Assembly (NCBI RefSeq): GCF_000382705.1
Contig: NZ_ARQE01000007.1
Location: 208,181-272,180 of the forward strand
DNA from: Aureimonas ureilytica DSM 18598 = NBRC 106430
GTDB taxonomy: Bacteria > Pseudomonadota > Alphaproteobacteria > Rhizobiales > Rhizobiaceae
Direction: 5' to 3'
DNA: 64,000 bases
In this document: piece by piece, positions 54,198 to 63,077 of the stretch
Layout of the letters: each line of letters begins with the position of its first letter
Numbering within the stretch: the stretch's first letter is position 1
Position numbers and translations under genes: made by a program
The notes under the pieces: generated by a model
What the model was told of the DNA's origin: nothing
Databases searched by the model: none
The model's input: the letters and a program-made list of their open reading frames with translations, nothing else

Positions 54198-55158
54198 GGC
54201 TCTCGCGCTCGACCGGCCGCGCCTCGTCCTCCTCGCGCTCGGCCTCCTGGCGCTCGCCTGCGCCGCTCTGTTCCTGACGCTCGGCGCGCGGGGAAGCTGG
54301 AGCCTCGTCCTGTCGCTGCGCGGCCGCCGCCTCCTGGCGCTGGCGCTCGTCGCCTTCGCGGTCGCCGTCTCCACGATCCTGTTCCAGACCGTCACCGAGA
54401 ACCGCATCCTGACGCCCTCGATCATGGGCTTCGACGCCCTCTACGTGCTCGTCCAGACGGGCCTCGTCTTCGCGCTCGGGCAAGGCGCCCTCGTCTCGCT
54501 CGATCCGCTCGCGCGCTTTGCCGCGAATGTCGTGCTGATGACCGGCTTCTCGCTCCTCCTCTTCCGCTGGCTGTTTTTGAGGGAAACCGAGAGCCTGCAC
54601 CGGCTCGTCCTTGTCGGCATCGTCCTCGGCATTCTCTTCCGCTCGCTCTCCACCTTCCTGCAGCGCGTGCTCGACCCCAACAGTTTCCAGGTCCTGCAGG
54701 ACACGCTCTTCGCCAGCTTCTCGCGCGCCGACACGAGCCTTCTCGGCGTCTCGCTGGCGCTGGCGGGCGCGGCCTCGCTGGTGCTCTGGCGCATCGGCCA
54801 TCGGTTCGACGTGCTCGCGCTCGGCCGCTCCCATGCGATCAGCCTCGGGCTCGACCATCATCGCACGGTCATGACCGTTCTCGTATCGGTGTCGGTGCTG
54901 GTCGCGGTCTCCACCGCCCTCGTCGGCCCCGTCACCTTCTTCGGCCTGCTCGTCGCGAGCCTTGCCCGCGCGCTGGTGGGTGACGCGCGCCATCGCTTCG
55001 TCCTGCCCGCCGCCGCGCTTCTGGCCGTGGTGGTGCTGGTCGGCGGACAGACGATCCTGGAGCGCGTGTTCCGCTTCGACACGGCGCTGTCCATCATCGT
55101 TGAGTTCCTCGGCGGGCTCGTGTTTCTCGTCCTGGTGCTGCGGGGGGCCGCGCGATGA
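54190..55158 (+). CDS. Iron-siderophore ABC transporter permease 2 (FecCD family)
   Basis: A 322-residue FecCD-type permease, the FatC/CeuC/YclO partner. LRGRRLLALALVAFAVAVST replaces the usual RLPR entry; later FQTVTENRILTPSIMGFDAL and GPVTFFGLLVASLARALVGD are typical. It overlaps permease 1 upstream by eight bases and the ATPase downstream by ATGA. Confidence 0.92.
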   Translation: MREALALDRPRLVLLALGLLALACAALFLTLGARGSWSLVLSLRGRRLLALALVAFAVAVSTILFQTVTENRILTPSIMGFDALYVLVQTGLVFALGQGALVSLDPLARFAANVVLMTGFSLLLFRWLFLRETESLHRLVLVGIVLGILFRSLSTFLQRVLDPNSFQVLQDTLFASFSRADTSLLGVSLALAGAASLVLWRIGHRFDVLALGRSHAISLGLDHHRTVMTVLVSVSVLVAVSTALVGPVTFFGLLVASLARALVGDARHRFVLPAAALLAVVVLVGGQTILERVFRFDTALSIIVEFLGGLVFLVLVLRGAAR

Positions 55159-55913
55159 TCGAGGCGAAGGGCGTCAGCAAGCGCTATGGCCGCTCCCTCG
55201 TGGTGGACGACGTGACGCTCGCCATCCCCCGGGGCGGCATCACCTCGATCATCGGCCCGAACGGGGCGGGCAAGTCGACGCTGCTGTCGATGATCGCCCG
55301 GCTCGCCGGGCTCGATGCCGGGTCGATCCATGTCGGCGGCCTCGACGTCGCCGCGACGCCCGGTGCGGTGCTCGCGCGCCGGCTCGCGATCCTGCGGCAG
55401 GACAACCACCTCACCGCCCGCCTCACCGTGCGCGACCTCGTCGCCTTCGGCCGCTATCCCCATTCGAAGGGCCGTCCGTCGAAAGAGGACGAGGCGCATG
55501 TGGAGCGTGCGCTGGCCTATCTCTCGCTGGAGGATCTCGCCGGTCGCTTCCTCGACGAGCTGTCCGGTGGCCAGCGCCAGCGCGCCTTCGTCGCCATGGC
55601 GCTCTGCCAGGACACCGACTACGTTCTTCTCGACGAGCCCTTGAACAATCTCGACATGCGTCATGCCGCGAGCATGATGCGGCTGTGGCGGAGGGCCTGC
55701 GACGAGCTCGGCAAGACCGTCGTGATCGTGCTCCACGACATCAACTTCGCCTCCTGGCATTCCGACCATCTCGTCGCCATGCGCGAGGGTCGCGTCTGCC
55801 GTCAGGGCTCGCCGGACGAGATCATCCGCGAGGAGGCGCTTCGCGCGATCTACGACATGGACATCGCCGTCCACGCGGTCAGTGGGCGCCGCGTCTGCCT
55901 GTTCTACGAATAG
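55155..55913 (+). CDS. Iron-siderophore ABC transporter ATP-binding protein
   Basis: A 252-residue FepC/CeuD/YclP-like ATPase. Walker A GPNGAGKST, LRQDNHLTARLTVRDLVAFG, signature LSGGQRQRAFVAMALCQ and Walker B YVLLDEPLNNLD are intact, as is VIVLHDINFA. It powers iron-siderophore import with the two permeases. It ends the operon; the receptor gene starts 225 bases later behind its own Fur-like box. Confidence 0.94.
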   Translation: MIEAKGVSKRYGRSLVVDDVTLAIPRGGITSIIGPNGAGKSTLLSMIARLAGLDAGSIHVGGLDVAATPGAVLARRLAILRQDNHLTARLTVRDLVAFGRYPHSKGRPSKEDEAHVERALAYLSLEDLAGRFLDELSGGQRQRAFVAMALCQDTDYVLLDEPLNNLDMRHAASMMRLWRRACDELGKTVVIVLHDINFASWHSDHLVAMREGRVCRQGSPDEIIREEALRAIYDMDIAVHAVSGRRVCLFYE

Positions 55914-56020
55914 GCTCCTGCCCCAAGGGCAAAGGGGCTGGGCTATGAAACCCCGCCTCCGCACCAAGCTCTTCGCAAGACACGCGCTGACGGGAACGTG
56001 ACTTGCTGTGACATTTCCGC

Positions 56021-56047
56021 AAAACATGATCATGATTCTCATGTTTT
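56021..56047. promoter_or_regulatory. Fur-box-like inverted repeat before the TonB receptor
   Basis: AAAACATGA and TCATGTTTT are perfect 9-base arms around nine bases (TCATGATTC). The GATCATGATTCTCAT core resembles the classic Fur box of GATAAT repeats. It lies about 92 bases before the receptor ATG. Fur or Mur control by iron is the likely role; rhizobial Irr/RirA sites look different. Confidence 0.6.
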
Positions 56048-56138
56048 AGAAACGTTCTTCGTTGAGGCGTCGGACGGGTGGTCGCTACACCGGATGCGAT
56101 CCTTTCCCGGCCCCAAGCCGCCTGTCTCGGAGACCTCC

Positions 56139-58412
56139 ATGCCTGCGCCCGCGCCCGTCCGCTCCCGTCTCGTCCTGATGGGCGCCTCGTTCCTGGCGAT
56201 CGCGGCGGCGGCCCCGGCCGGAGCGCAGGATGGCTCGCGCGCCCGCGCCAACGCGGCGCCCGCCAACAGTGTCGTGCTCGACACGGTGGTGGTCGAGGGC
56301 TCGGGCGCCGCCGGCCAGCCGCCGGCCACCGGCACGCTCGGCCAGCCGCCCGCGCCCTATGCCGGCGGGCAGGTCGCGACCGGCGCGCGGCTCGGCGCGC
56401 TCGGCAATCGCGACACGCTGGAAACGCCCTTCAGCGTCACCGGCTTCACCGAGAAGCTGATCCGCGACCAGCAGGCCCGCACCATCGCCGACGTGGTGCT
56501 CAACGATCCCTCCGTGCGCAACGACGCGCCGGCCTTCAGCGAGCGCGACAGTTTCTTCATTCGCGGCTTCTCGGTGGTCAATCTCGACACGGCCTATGAC
56601 GGGCTCTTCTATCTCGCCAACCCGCGCCGCTCCTTCCTCGAAGGCATCGAGCGGGTCGAGGTCATCAAGGGACCCTCGGCGCTGCTGAACGGCGGCGTCG
56701 GGCGCGTCGGCGGCACGATCAATCTCGTGCCGAAGCGCGCGACCGATCAGCCGATCACCCGCCTCACCACGACCTATCTCTCCGACAGCCAGCTCTGGCC
56801 GCAATTCGACATCGGCCGCCGCTACGGGCCGAACGGCGAATGGGGCGTGCGGGTCAACGGCTCCTATCGCGCGGGCGACACCGCGCTCGACCGCAACGAG
56901 ACGGAAGTCACCGTCGGCTCGCTCGGCGCCGATTATCGCGGCGAGCGGGTCCGCGCCTCGATCGACCTCAACCATTCCGACCAGAAGATCGACGCGCCGA
57001 CCTCGCTCTTCAACGCCGCTGCCCCCGGCATCGCCATTCCGCGCGCGCCGAGCGGGCGCGTCAACACGTCGAATTCCTTCGAGTTCATCGATTCCACCTA
57101 CAACATGGCCGCAGGCCGCGTGGAGTTCGACGTCACCGACGACACGACGATCTACGCCGCCGGCGGCGTCAGCCGCTATCGCGAGGACTTCATCACCTCG
57201 TCCTACACGATCGGCGACAGCCGCATCCGCAACCCCCGCCCCGGCGACGCGCAGATCGACTTCGGCTTCAACCCGCAGGAGATCGAAGGGCGTTCGGGCG
57301 AGGTCGGCCTGCGCTCGGCCTTCGACACCGGCCCGGTCGGGCACCAGATCAGCGTCTCGGCGTCATCAGCGCGCAACGAGAACCATCGCGGCGAGTTCAA
57401 CCCGCGCAATCTGCGCTTTCCGTCCTACACGACGAACATCTACGACCCGACCTTCCTCGTCGGCAACCCGCCGAGCCTTGCGGGCCTGCCGACCGCCAGC
57501 GATCTCATTCCCTTCGCCGACATCCTCGCCAACAGCCTCGCTCTGTCCGACACCTTGTCCTTCGGCGACGATCGGTTCCAGCTGACGCTCGGCGGGCGCT
57601 ACCAGGAAATCCGCTCGCGCGGCTTCAACACGCGGCCGGGCATTCCTACCGCCCCGGTCGGCGCTCAGAACTATTTCTACGAGGACTCGCGCCTCAGCCC
57701 GGCGGTCGGCGCGCTGGTGCGCGTCACCGAGCAGCTCTCGGTCTACGGCAATTATATCGAGGCGCTCAACGAGGGGCCGACCGCGCCCTCCACCGCGCTG
57801 AACGCCAACGAAATCTTCGCGCCGATCGTCAGCAAGCAGAAGGAAGTCGGCGTCAAATACGATTTCGGGACCTTCGGCTTCACCTCCGCGCTCTTCGAGA
57901 TCGAGCTGCCGAGCGGTTTCACCAACCCCGCAACGCGCCTCTTCTCGGTGGACGGGCTGCAGACCAACCGGGGTCTGGAACTTTCGATGTTCGGCGAGGT
58001 GACCGAGCATCTGCGGCTGCTCGGCGGCGTCACCTTCCTTGAGGCGGAACTGACGCGCACGGCGGGCGGGCGCTTCGACGGCAACAGCGTGCCGGGCGTG
58101 CCCAAAACCGCCTTCAACCTCTATGGCGAACTCGACCTGCCCTGGATCACGCAAGGCCTCACCGCCACCGGCCGCGTCGTCTACAGCAGCGGCACGCGCT
58201 ACGATCAGGCCAACACGCAGCGCGTCGATGGCTGGACGCGCGTCGATCTCGGCGCCCGCTACGCCTTCACCGGCCCCTACGACAAGCCGGTGGAACTGAA
58301 GGCGCAGGTGGAGAACGTCTTCAACGAGAACTACTGGGCCTCCTCCGCGCGCGGCTTCCTCGCCGCCGGCGCACCGCGCACGGTGCTGGTCTCGGCCTCG
58401 TTCGAGTTCTGA
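56139..58412 (+). CDS. TonB-dependent siderophore receptor
   Basis: A 757-residue outer-membrane receptor. I use the ATG at 56139, which gives a proper signal peptide (LVLMGASFLAIAAAAPAG, cleavage after AGA). A TonB-box-like DTVVVEGSG follows, then the plug domain (TPFSVTGFTEKLIRDQQART, FFIRGFSVV, RVEVIKGPSALLNGGVGRVG) and a 22-strand barrel ending in Phe (SASFEF). LDTAYDGLFYL is like FhuE/FepA-family ferrisiderophore receptors. Together with the upstream ABC operon it imports an Fe-siderophore. No biosynthetic genes are seen, so the siderophore may be foreign. Confidence 0.93.
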   Translation: MPAPAPVRSRLVLMGASFLAIAAAAPAGAQDGSRARANAAPANSVVLDTVVVEGSGAAGQPPATGTLGQPPAPYAGGQVATGARLGALGNRDTLETPFSVTGFTEKLIRDQQARTIADVVLNDPSVRNDAPAFSERDSFFIRGFSVVNLDTAYDGLFYLANPRRSFLEGIERVEVIKGPSALLNGGVGRVGGTINLVPKRATDQPITRLTTTYLSDSQLWPQFDIGRRYGPNGEWGVRVNGSYRAGDTALDRNETEVTVGSLGADYRGERVRASIDLNHSDQKIDAPTSLFNAAAPGIAIPRAPSGRVNTSNSFEFIDSTYNMAAGRVEFDVTDDTTIYAAGGVSRYREDFITSSYTIGDSRIRNPRPGDAQIDFGFNPQEIEGRSGEVGLRSAFDTGPVGHQISVSASSARNENHRGEFNPRNLRFPSYTTNIYDPTFLVGNPPSLAGLPTASDLIPFADILANSLALSDTLSFGDDRFQLTLGGRYQEIRSRGFNTRPGIPTAPVGAQNYFYEDSRLSPAVGALVRVTEQLSVYGNYIEALNEGPTAPSTALNANEIFAPIVSKQKEVGVKYDFGTFGFTSALFEIELPSGFTNPATRLFSVDGLQTNRGLELSMFGEVTEHLRLLGGVTFLEAELTRTAGGRFDGNSVPGVPKTAFNLYGELDLPWITQGLTATGRVVYSSGTRYDQANTQRVDGWTRVDLGARYAFTGPYDKPVELKAQVENVFNENYWASSARGFLAAGAPRTVLVSASFEF

Positions 58413-58694
58413 GCGAGAACGGCGCGGCTGAGGGCGGGCGGGCGCGTCCCGCTCGCCATCGGCGGCGCGGCTCGGTCACGTCGACCGAGCCGGGACAGGC
58501 TGGAACGGCATCACGACACTCCACGCCGCGTCGCTCGGCGAGCTGGCACGGGCATCGGGCGAACGCGCAAGCGGCGCACGGCCCGAAGGGGTCCACCTAG
58601 GGCGATCTCGGAAGCGTCCGACACGCCTGAGACGCTTGAGACCTCCCCTCTCACCCCGCCGCCCCACCCAGTCTCGCCATCGTGCAACGGTCTC

Positions 58695-59786
58695 TCAGTG
58701 CCACGCTTCGAACCAGCGCTCGATTTCGCGCGCGGCGTCTGCCCTGACCGGCGCGGCTTGTGACGCATCGCTCCCTTTCCGGCGCCGCGCTTGCGAGGGT
58801 GGATAGCCGAACTCGGCCGCGAAGGCGCGGCGGAACGTGCGCTCTTCCGGCATGCCCCAACGTTTCCCGATGGCGGCGAAGGTCTCCGGGTCCTGCGCGG
58901 CGGATCGCTCGATGTCGCGGTGGGCGCAAAGGAGGCGCAGACGGCGGATCAGCGCGGAAACGCCGTTTGGGGACTGCACGGCATTATCGAGGCGCAAGGG
59001 CAGGCCCACGGTGCCCCGCAGAAGCCGATAGAGCGTCGAGCGCGAGATCGCGAACTCGCGGCAGATCATGTCGCCCCGCAACTCCGGGTCGGACAGGCGC
59101 TCGGTGATGAAGCGCTTGATGGCGATCGTCGGCTCCTCCTCGTCCTCCGGCGGGGAACGGGCGTCGTCGACGGGCGCGCATCCCAGATGCGGCCGGAGGA
59201 AGCGCACGCTTTCGCTCGCGATGCGCTTGGCCTGCGCGGCGGACAGAACGTCCGGCAGTTCGAGAAGCGAGCGGATGTGGAAGCTCAGCAGCACCGCCGA
59301 AGCGCTGCCCGGCTCGAACACTCTGGGACCGAGCGACGCCGTGCGGCCCATTGGCCGGGAAATCTCGGAGACCGGCACGATGAACCCGTACCAGCTCGTC
59401 TCCTCGAAGCGCAGATCCATCACCATGCCGAGCCGCGAAACGAGGACGCTGCCCGCCTCCGCGACGATGCGCCGGTTCGCCAGGCGGCCGATGATGCGGC
59501 CCCGCTCCACGAAATTGACGAAGAGCTGGTCGCGCACCACCCGTCCCGCCTCCTCCTTGCTGCGCAGAAGCCGGAACGTGTCGGACACGATCTTGAACGT
59601 CAGCGCGTCGCCCAGCGTGTAGGTGCGCACGTCCGCCGTGAAGCCGTCGGCGATCGCCGGGTCGATCTCGGCATGTCCGCTGACCCGCAGGAAAGCCTTC
59701 CAGGCGGCGACCCGCTCGGCTGCGGACCCGCTGTGGATCGAGGTGCGGTGCCGGCGATCGAGCGTGAGGAGAGACGCGGGGCTCAT
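58695..59786 (-). CDS. AraC family transcriptional regulator
   Basis: A 363-residue AraC-type regulator. The N-terminal part (AraC_binding_2-like, about residues 15-190) is followed by the DNA-binding domain (about 235-340) with the first helix-turn-helix GDMICREFAISRSTLYRLLR and the second near FAAIGKRWGMPEERTFRRAF, then FGYPPSQAR. I use the ATG at 59786. It converges on the siderophore receptor, from which 282 bases without a gene separate it. Some AraC proteins control siderophore uptake, but no direct evidence for that exists here. Confidence 0.9.
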   Translation of the reverse strand: MSPASLLTLDRRHRTSIHSGSAAERVAAWKAFLRVSGHAEIDPAIADGFTADVRTYTLGDALTFKIVSDTFRLLRSKEEAGRVVRDQLFVNFVERGRIIGRLANRRIVAEAGSVLVSRLGMVMDLRFEETSWYGFIVPVSEISRPMGRTASLGPRVFEPGSASAVLLSFHIRSLLELPDVLSAAQAKRIASESVRFLRPHLGCAPVDDARSPPEDEEEPTIAIKRFITERLSDPELRGDMICREFAISRSTLYRLLRGTVGLPLRLDNAVQSPNGVSALIRRLRLLCAHRDIERSAAQDPETFAAIGKRWGMPEERTFRRAFAAEFGYPPSQARRRKGSDASQAAPVRADAAREIERWFEAWH

Positions 59787-60201
59787 GGGCGCAATCCGAT
59801 CAAGCGGCGAGCGAACAGGACGCTTCCGACGAGGGGACCGTGGGAAGCGGCCCAAATTACACGCGGACGCCCGGACATTTCATGCCAATCTTCGGGGATG
59901 GAAGATGCGATCTGACCGGTCTTCATTCCGTCGTTGACAGTCGGGCGTGCCCCGAGGATCGCTGCGGCAACCAAGGCTTTCCGGGACGAGGACCGTGCCT
60001 GCGAACCCCGCCGAACCAGGGACGTCGTCAGCCCCGAAGGGACGGGTCATGACCCCTCTCGTCGTCGGCCGGCCCGTTCGCCCCGGAAAGCCGGGTCTGT
60101 TGCATGCCCATGCCGGGATCGATTGCTGTTCCGCTCAGGAGACGACCTGACTTGGCGCGACGAGCCGAGAGCGGCGCAGCCTCTCAGAACAGGAAACAAG
60201 G
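59787..60201. other. Intergenic region without recognised gene
   Basis: A 415-base gap between the divergent AraC gene and the unknown gene at 60202. Short frames in it lack ribosome sites and look non-coding. No operator or RNA gene is recognised. AGGAAACAAGG at 60191-60201 is the ribosome site of the next gene. Confidence 0.45.
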
Positions 60202-60840
60202 ATGTCGATCAGCTTCAACTTCGCCATTGTCGTCTCGCTCCGCTCGCCCGTGATGCAGTCCATCGTTCTCGAGGAACTGTCTTCGCTCAGCCAACTGAAG
60301 GGAGGGTGGGACCCGAGCAAGGGCGCCCTTCCGAATGCGGTGAAGAAAGGTCGCGCGAGGGACCTGAAGCCCAAGCTGACCGATCCGAAGGTTCTGTTCG
60401 TTCTCGATCGGACCACGGGAATGCGAGGCACCGTGGTGGTCACCACGCTCGTCCTGCTTTTGGCGGGCAGATATTACTGTGTCACATTCGTCATGACGGA
60501 CCCGGGTGCCGCTTCGAGCAAAAAGATGTTCAAGCAAACCCGGCAGGTCGAAAGCGTCAAGATGATCAGCCCCGGGCGGGCCTACAACATCACGTTCGCC
60601 GCGCTCGGCGACCAGAAGATCAGGATCGCCGAGAATGCGGAGGCAGGCGCCAGGATGACGGCGGCCCTCCTTCAGCGCGAAGGCACGGTCGGCGCGCCGA
60701 TCGAAGACGACGCCGCCTTGGTCTACAACGACACGCCGAGCGCCGATCAGCTCGGACGCGGCCCATCCGGCGGGGGCGAACTCTATACGATGAGCGACGG
60801 CGAGCTCTATACTCTACGACATGATCATTTTATGCCGTGA
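60202..60840 (+). CDS. Hypothetical protein
   Basis: A 212-residue protein I do not recognise. A good AGGA ribosome site precedes the ATG. One hydrophobic stretch (about residues 76-95, TVVVTTLVLLLAG) could be a buried strand-helix or a membrane segment. Much of the rest is basic and charged (KKGRARDLKPKLTDPK). The C-terminus repeats GGELYTMS and DGELYTLRHD, then ends HDHFMP. A beta-sandwich or secreted-toxin-like role is possible but unsupported. It lies at the start of the lower-GC end of the window. Confidence 0.6.
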   Translation: MSISFNFAIVVSLRSPVMQSIVLEELSSLSQLKGGWDPSKGALPNAVKKGRARDLKPKLTDPKVLFVLDRTTGMRGTVVVTTLVLLLAGRYYCVTFVMTDPGAASSKKMFKQTRQVESVKMISPGRAYNITFAALGDQKIRIAENAEAGARMTAALLQREGTVGAPIEDDAALVYNDTPSADQLGRGPSGGGELYTMSDGELYTLRHDHFMP

Positions 60841-60949
60841 AAACAGAACGTTAGACGATTTTCTAACCGTCTTGTAACGCATGTGTATCGCATTCCGAAC
60901 CGAAGTTTGCCGACCACCCTCCGCGCAGTTTCCAACGCGAATCGCTTCA

Positions 60950-62230
60950 TCATTGCGTTAGATCCACATGGGTAGGCTCGAACGTCTGAGCCGTCTTCGC
61001 GCCACTGATGACACCCGCCTTGATGCGGGTTTGTCCCACCCCTCGCTTCAGCCAGCATTGCTTCTTTGTCTGGACGAAGCTGAAGGCCGCGCAGAGCGAT
61101 TCATTGATGCAGGCTATCCGACAATCGAACGGCGTCCTGGCGCTAGCGTGTGGCCTCTTTGAGAGGTCGTTACCTACGACATCCGTGTCATTGTAGAGGT
61201 TACGGGCAGGATCGATGATCCCGAAAGTGACGGTTTCGGCGTTCGGCTCCATTCGTCCAAGCATGAGACCGGACACGGCCACGGAATTTCCATCCATCTG
61301 CCCCCTGCTGTCCTTCAGAAAGCAATTAGGTCCACGACCCATAGGAGTGGCGCTGTTGAAGGTAAAAGCCTTACAGGACCGCTCCCCAGCGCATTCCATG
61401 GCACATGTTGGGGCATCGCCTACCGAAAGCGAGCGGATATCCCGACCGATGAAATCCAGCCCTCGATAAAGGGCCAGTTTGGCAGGGCGGTTAGTGTCGA
61501 TAGGAGAAAGGCTAGGCTGAGGCTGAAGGGACGCCTGCTCTTGTGGCGCTAGGTCCGTATCGGCCCTTGGTGTTGGGTTGAGCTGACTGGGCAAGCTCGT
61601 ATGAGAGACTGAAGGGCTAGCATATGCAGTCGTCTTGGATGACTCGCCTGCCCCTCCCCCAATTGATACGACACGATATTCCTGCATCTCGGACGAGGTG
61701 AGGTAGCGCATATCAGAGCTGTCAATCGAGAGGCTAAGCTGTAGGAGCTTCGGGTCAACGCCCATATCAGACAGGTAGCCAATGAGGTCTGCTGTACCGG
61801 CTTGGATCGCAGCAACTGCAACCTCTGAGCTTATGCCGGTGTCCGATGAGAACGAAGCACGGTGAACACCAATCGATCCCGTTTCCGCATAGCGCTCGGT
61901 TCCGCCCAGGAATGCCAGAGCACAGGCTGAAGCGCAGTTCAGGGACCTTGGCTGCATCGTCTTAAGACCAAGCGCCCGTATTACCTTTCCATAGCGCATT
62001 GCCGAGGCGACGTTGCCGCCTGGAGAATCGAACGAGATCACGTTCGAATCTAGCTCAAGAGCTTTCGAAAGGAACTCGGACGCGTCATCACCCGCGACGA
62101 AATCCCCACTCAGAACGATGTAGCGAATACCGCTATCCGTCGTACCGGGAATGAGATTGATCCCGGCTAGAGCATGGGTTGAAAACAGGGCTGCAACAAA
62201 AGCGAGAATGCATTTTCGAAGGCAGGCCAT
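60950..62230 (-). CDS. Exported ClpP-like serine protease with two PAN/Apple-like domains
   Basis: A 426-residue protein. A signal peptide (LRKCILAFVAALFSTHALAG) opens it; the ATG at 62230 is preferred over an upstream TTG. Residues 25-190 are a ClpP/crotonase-like domain of the COG3904 type: SFDSPGGNVASAMRYG, NCASACALAFLGG with candidate nucleophile Ser101, and GSIGVHRASF with His123. After a Pro/Gln/Ser linker (about 195-245) come two similar Cys-rich modules, about 251-325 (Cys276, 280, 286, 303) and 336-415 (Cys370, 374, 380, 392). Both have the C-x3-C-x5-C pattern of PAN/Apple domains. It should act in the periplasm, with the PAN modules binding protein or glycan. Base composition is lower in GC than the chromosome around it. 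Confidence 0.82.
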   Translation of the reverse strand: MACLRKCILAFVAALFSTHALAGINLIPGTTDSGIRYIVLSGDFVAGDDASEFLSKALELDSNVISFDSPGGNVASAMRYGKVIRALGLKTMQPRSLNCASACALAFLGGTERYAETGSIGVHRASFSSDTGISSEVAVAAIQAGTADLIGYLSDMGVDPKLLQLSLSIDSSDMRYLTSSEMQEYRVVSIGGGAGESSKTTAYASPSVSHTSLPSQLNPTPRADTDLAPQEQASLQPQPSLSPIDTNRPAKLALYRGLDFIGRDIRSLSVGDAPTCAMECAGERSCKAFTFNSATPMGRGPNCFLKDSRGQMDGNSVAVSGLMLGRMEPNAETVTFGIIDPARNLYNDTDVVGNDLSKRPHASARTPFDCRIACINESLCAAFSFVQTKKQCWLKRGVGQTRIKAGVISGAKTAQTFEPTHVDLTQ

Positions 62231-62397
62231 GTGTCCGCGTCCCCACCACTGTCCGAGCAATCGGAGGTAGTGTTCTCGGGAACGTTATAAATGCCAATCG
62301 TAGAATTTGCGTGATCGCTGGTTATGCACGTTACCGGCTTCACGAATGCGTGAGGTCTGAGGCATGCATCACCTCACAGTGCGCCCCGTCCTGGCTA

Positions 62398-62565
62398 CTA
62401 TGCGGGTTTCGTCTTGGCAGCTGCCAAACCCATTTCAATCAAGCGCCTTATCGCCTCAGACTCAGAGCTAATCCGGTTCTCAAATCTGAAATTCGAAATC
62501 GCTTCTGCCATGTCGGCAGTGATGGATACGATCTTTCTCGTCTCCATAGATTTTTCGCGGACCAT
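62398..62565 (-). CDS. Small ribbon-helix-helix-like protein
   Basis: A 55-residue protein read from the ATG at 62565, eight bases after AAGGGG. The core METRKIVSITADMAEAISNF followed by SSESEAIRRLIEMGL is typical of a short RHH domain: one strand, then two helices. It may be an antitoxin-like or copy-control regulator; no toxin gene is adjacent, and the divergent small gene at 62655 is cut by an IS. Divergent spacing is 89 bases. Confidence 0.65.
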   Translation of the reverse strand: MVREKSMETRKIVSITADMAEAISNFRFENRISSESEAIRRLIEMGLAAAKTKPA

Positions 62566-62654
62566 CCCCAAACCCCTTGCCAAATTCACCTCCAAAAGTG
62601 ATACACCGACATCAGTGAATATCTGGTTTCAATCCATCATCGTTGGAGGGCGCT

Positions 62655-62771
62655 ATGGCTAAGGAGCCGAGCACAATCACGCTTACGATTTCGTTGTGGG
62701 ACTGCCTCGATGTGGAGGTTGGACCAGCCGAAAATGGTCTGCCCCCTGAAAAGTGGCCCTCCCTGAAGTAG
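62655..62771 (+). pseudogene. Small gene interrupted by the insertion sequence
   Basis: ATG at 62655 follows GGAGGG by four bases. About 26 native codons (MAKEPSTITLTISLWDCLDV, then EVGPAEN) run up to the IS end at 62735. The frame then continues into the IS for 11 more codons to a stop. The native C-terminus is presumably beyond the right end of the IS, outside the window. It is divergent from the RHH-like gene. The family is not recognisable from this fragment. Confidence 0.55.
62735..62759. repeat. IS left terminal inverted repeat
   Basis: TGGTCTGCCCCC, seven bases, then TGGCCC. Pairs with 63977-64000 as an imperfect inverted repeat. Confidence 0.75.
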
Positions 62772-62792
62772 GCTTTTGAGCCGCTGGAGGAC

Positions 62793-63077
62793 ATGAGAAT
62801 GGGACAGAAGAAGCACAAGCCGGAAGAGATTGTCGCCAAGCTGAGGCAGGTTGACGTCCTGCTTTCGCAGGGTCGCCCGGTGGCGGAAGCGATCCGCACG
62901 ATCAGCGTGACGCCGTTCACCTACTACCGGTGGCGGAAAGAGTTCGGTGGGCTGAAGTCCGACCAGGTGAAGCGTCTGAAGGACCTCGAGAAGGAGAACG
63001 AGCGGTTGCGTAAGGCCGTGTCCGACCTGACGCTGGAGAAGCTGATCCTGAAAGAGGCCGCCTCGGGAAACTGGTGA
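62793..63077 (+). CDS. IS3 family transposase OrfA
   Basis: A 94-residue OrfA. It has the helix-turn-helix of the family (HKPEEIVAKLRQVDVLLSQG, then SVTPFTYYRWRKEFGG) and a C-terminal leucine zipper (LKDLEKENERLRKAVSDLTL). CTGGAGG precedes the ATG. The last four bases GTGA overlap the OrfB start, the coupling seen in the IS407 subgroup instead of a slippery frameshift. It is needed with OrfB for transposition. Confidence 0.92.
   Translation: MRMGQKKHKPEEIVAKLRQVDVLLSQGRPVAEAIRTISVTPFTYYRWRKEFGGLKSDQVKRLKDLEKENERLRKAVSDLTLEKLILKEAASGNW

Noticed and set aside
59840..60052. Short frames between the AraC gene and 60202
   Set aside because: No ribosome sites, no homology I can recognise, and Arg/Pro-rich composition typical of chance frames.
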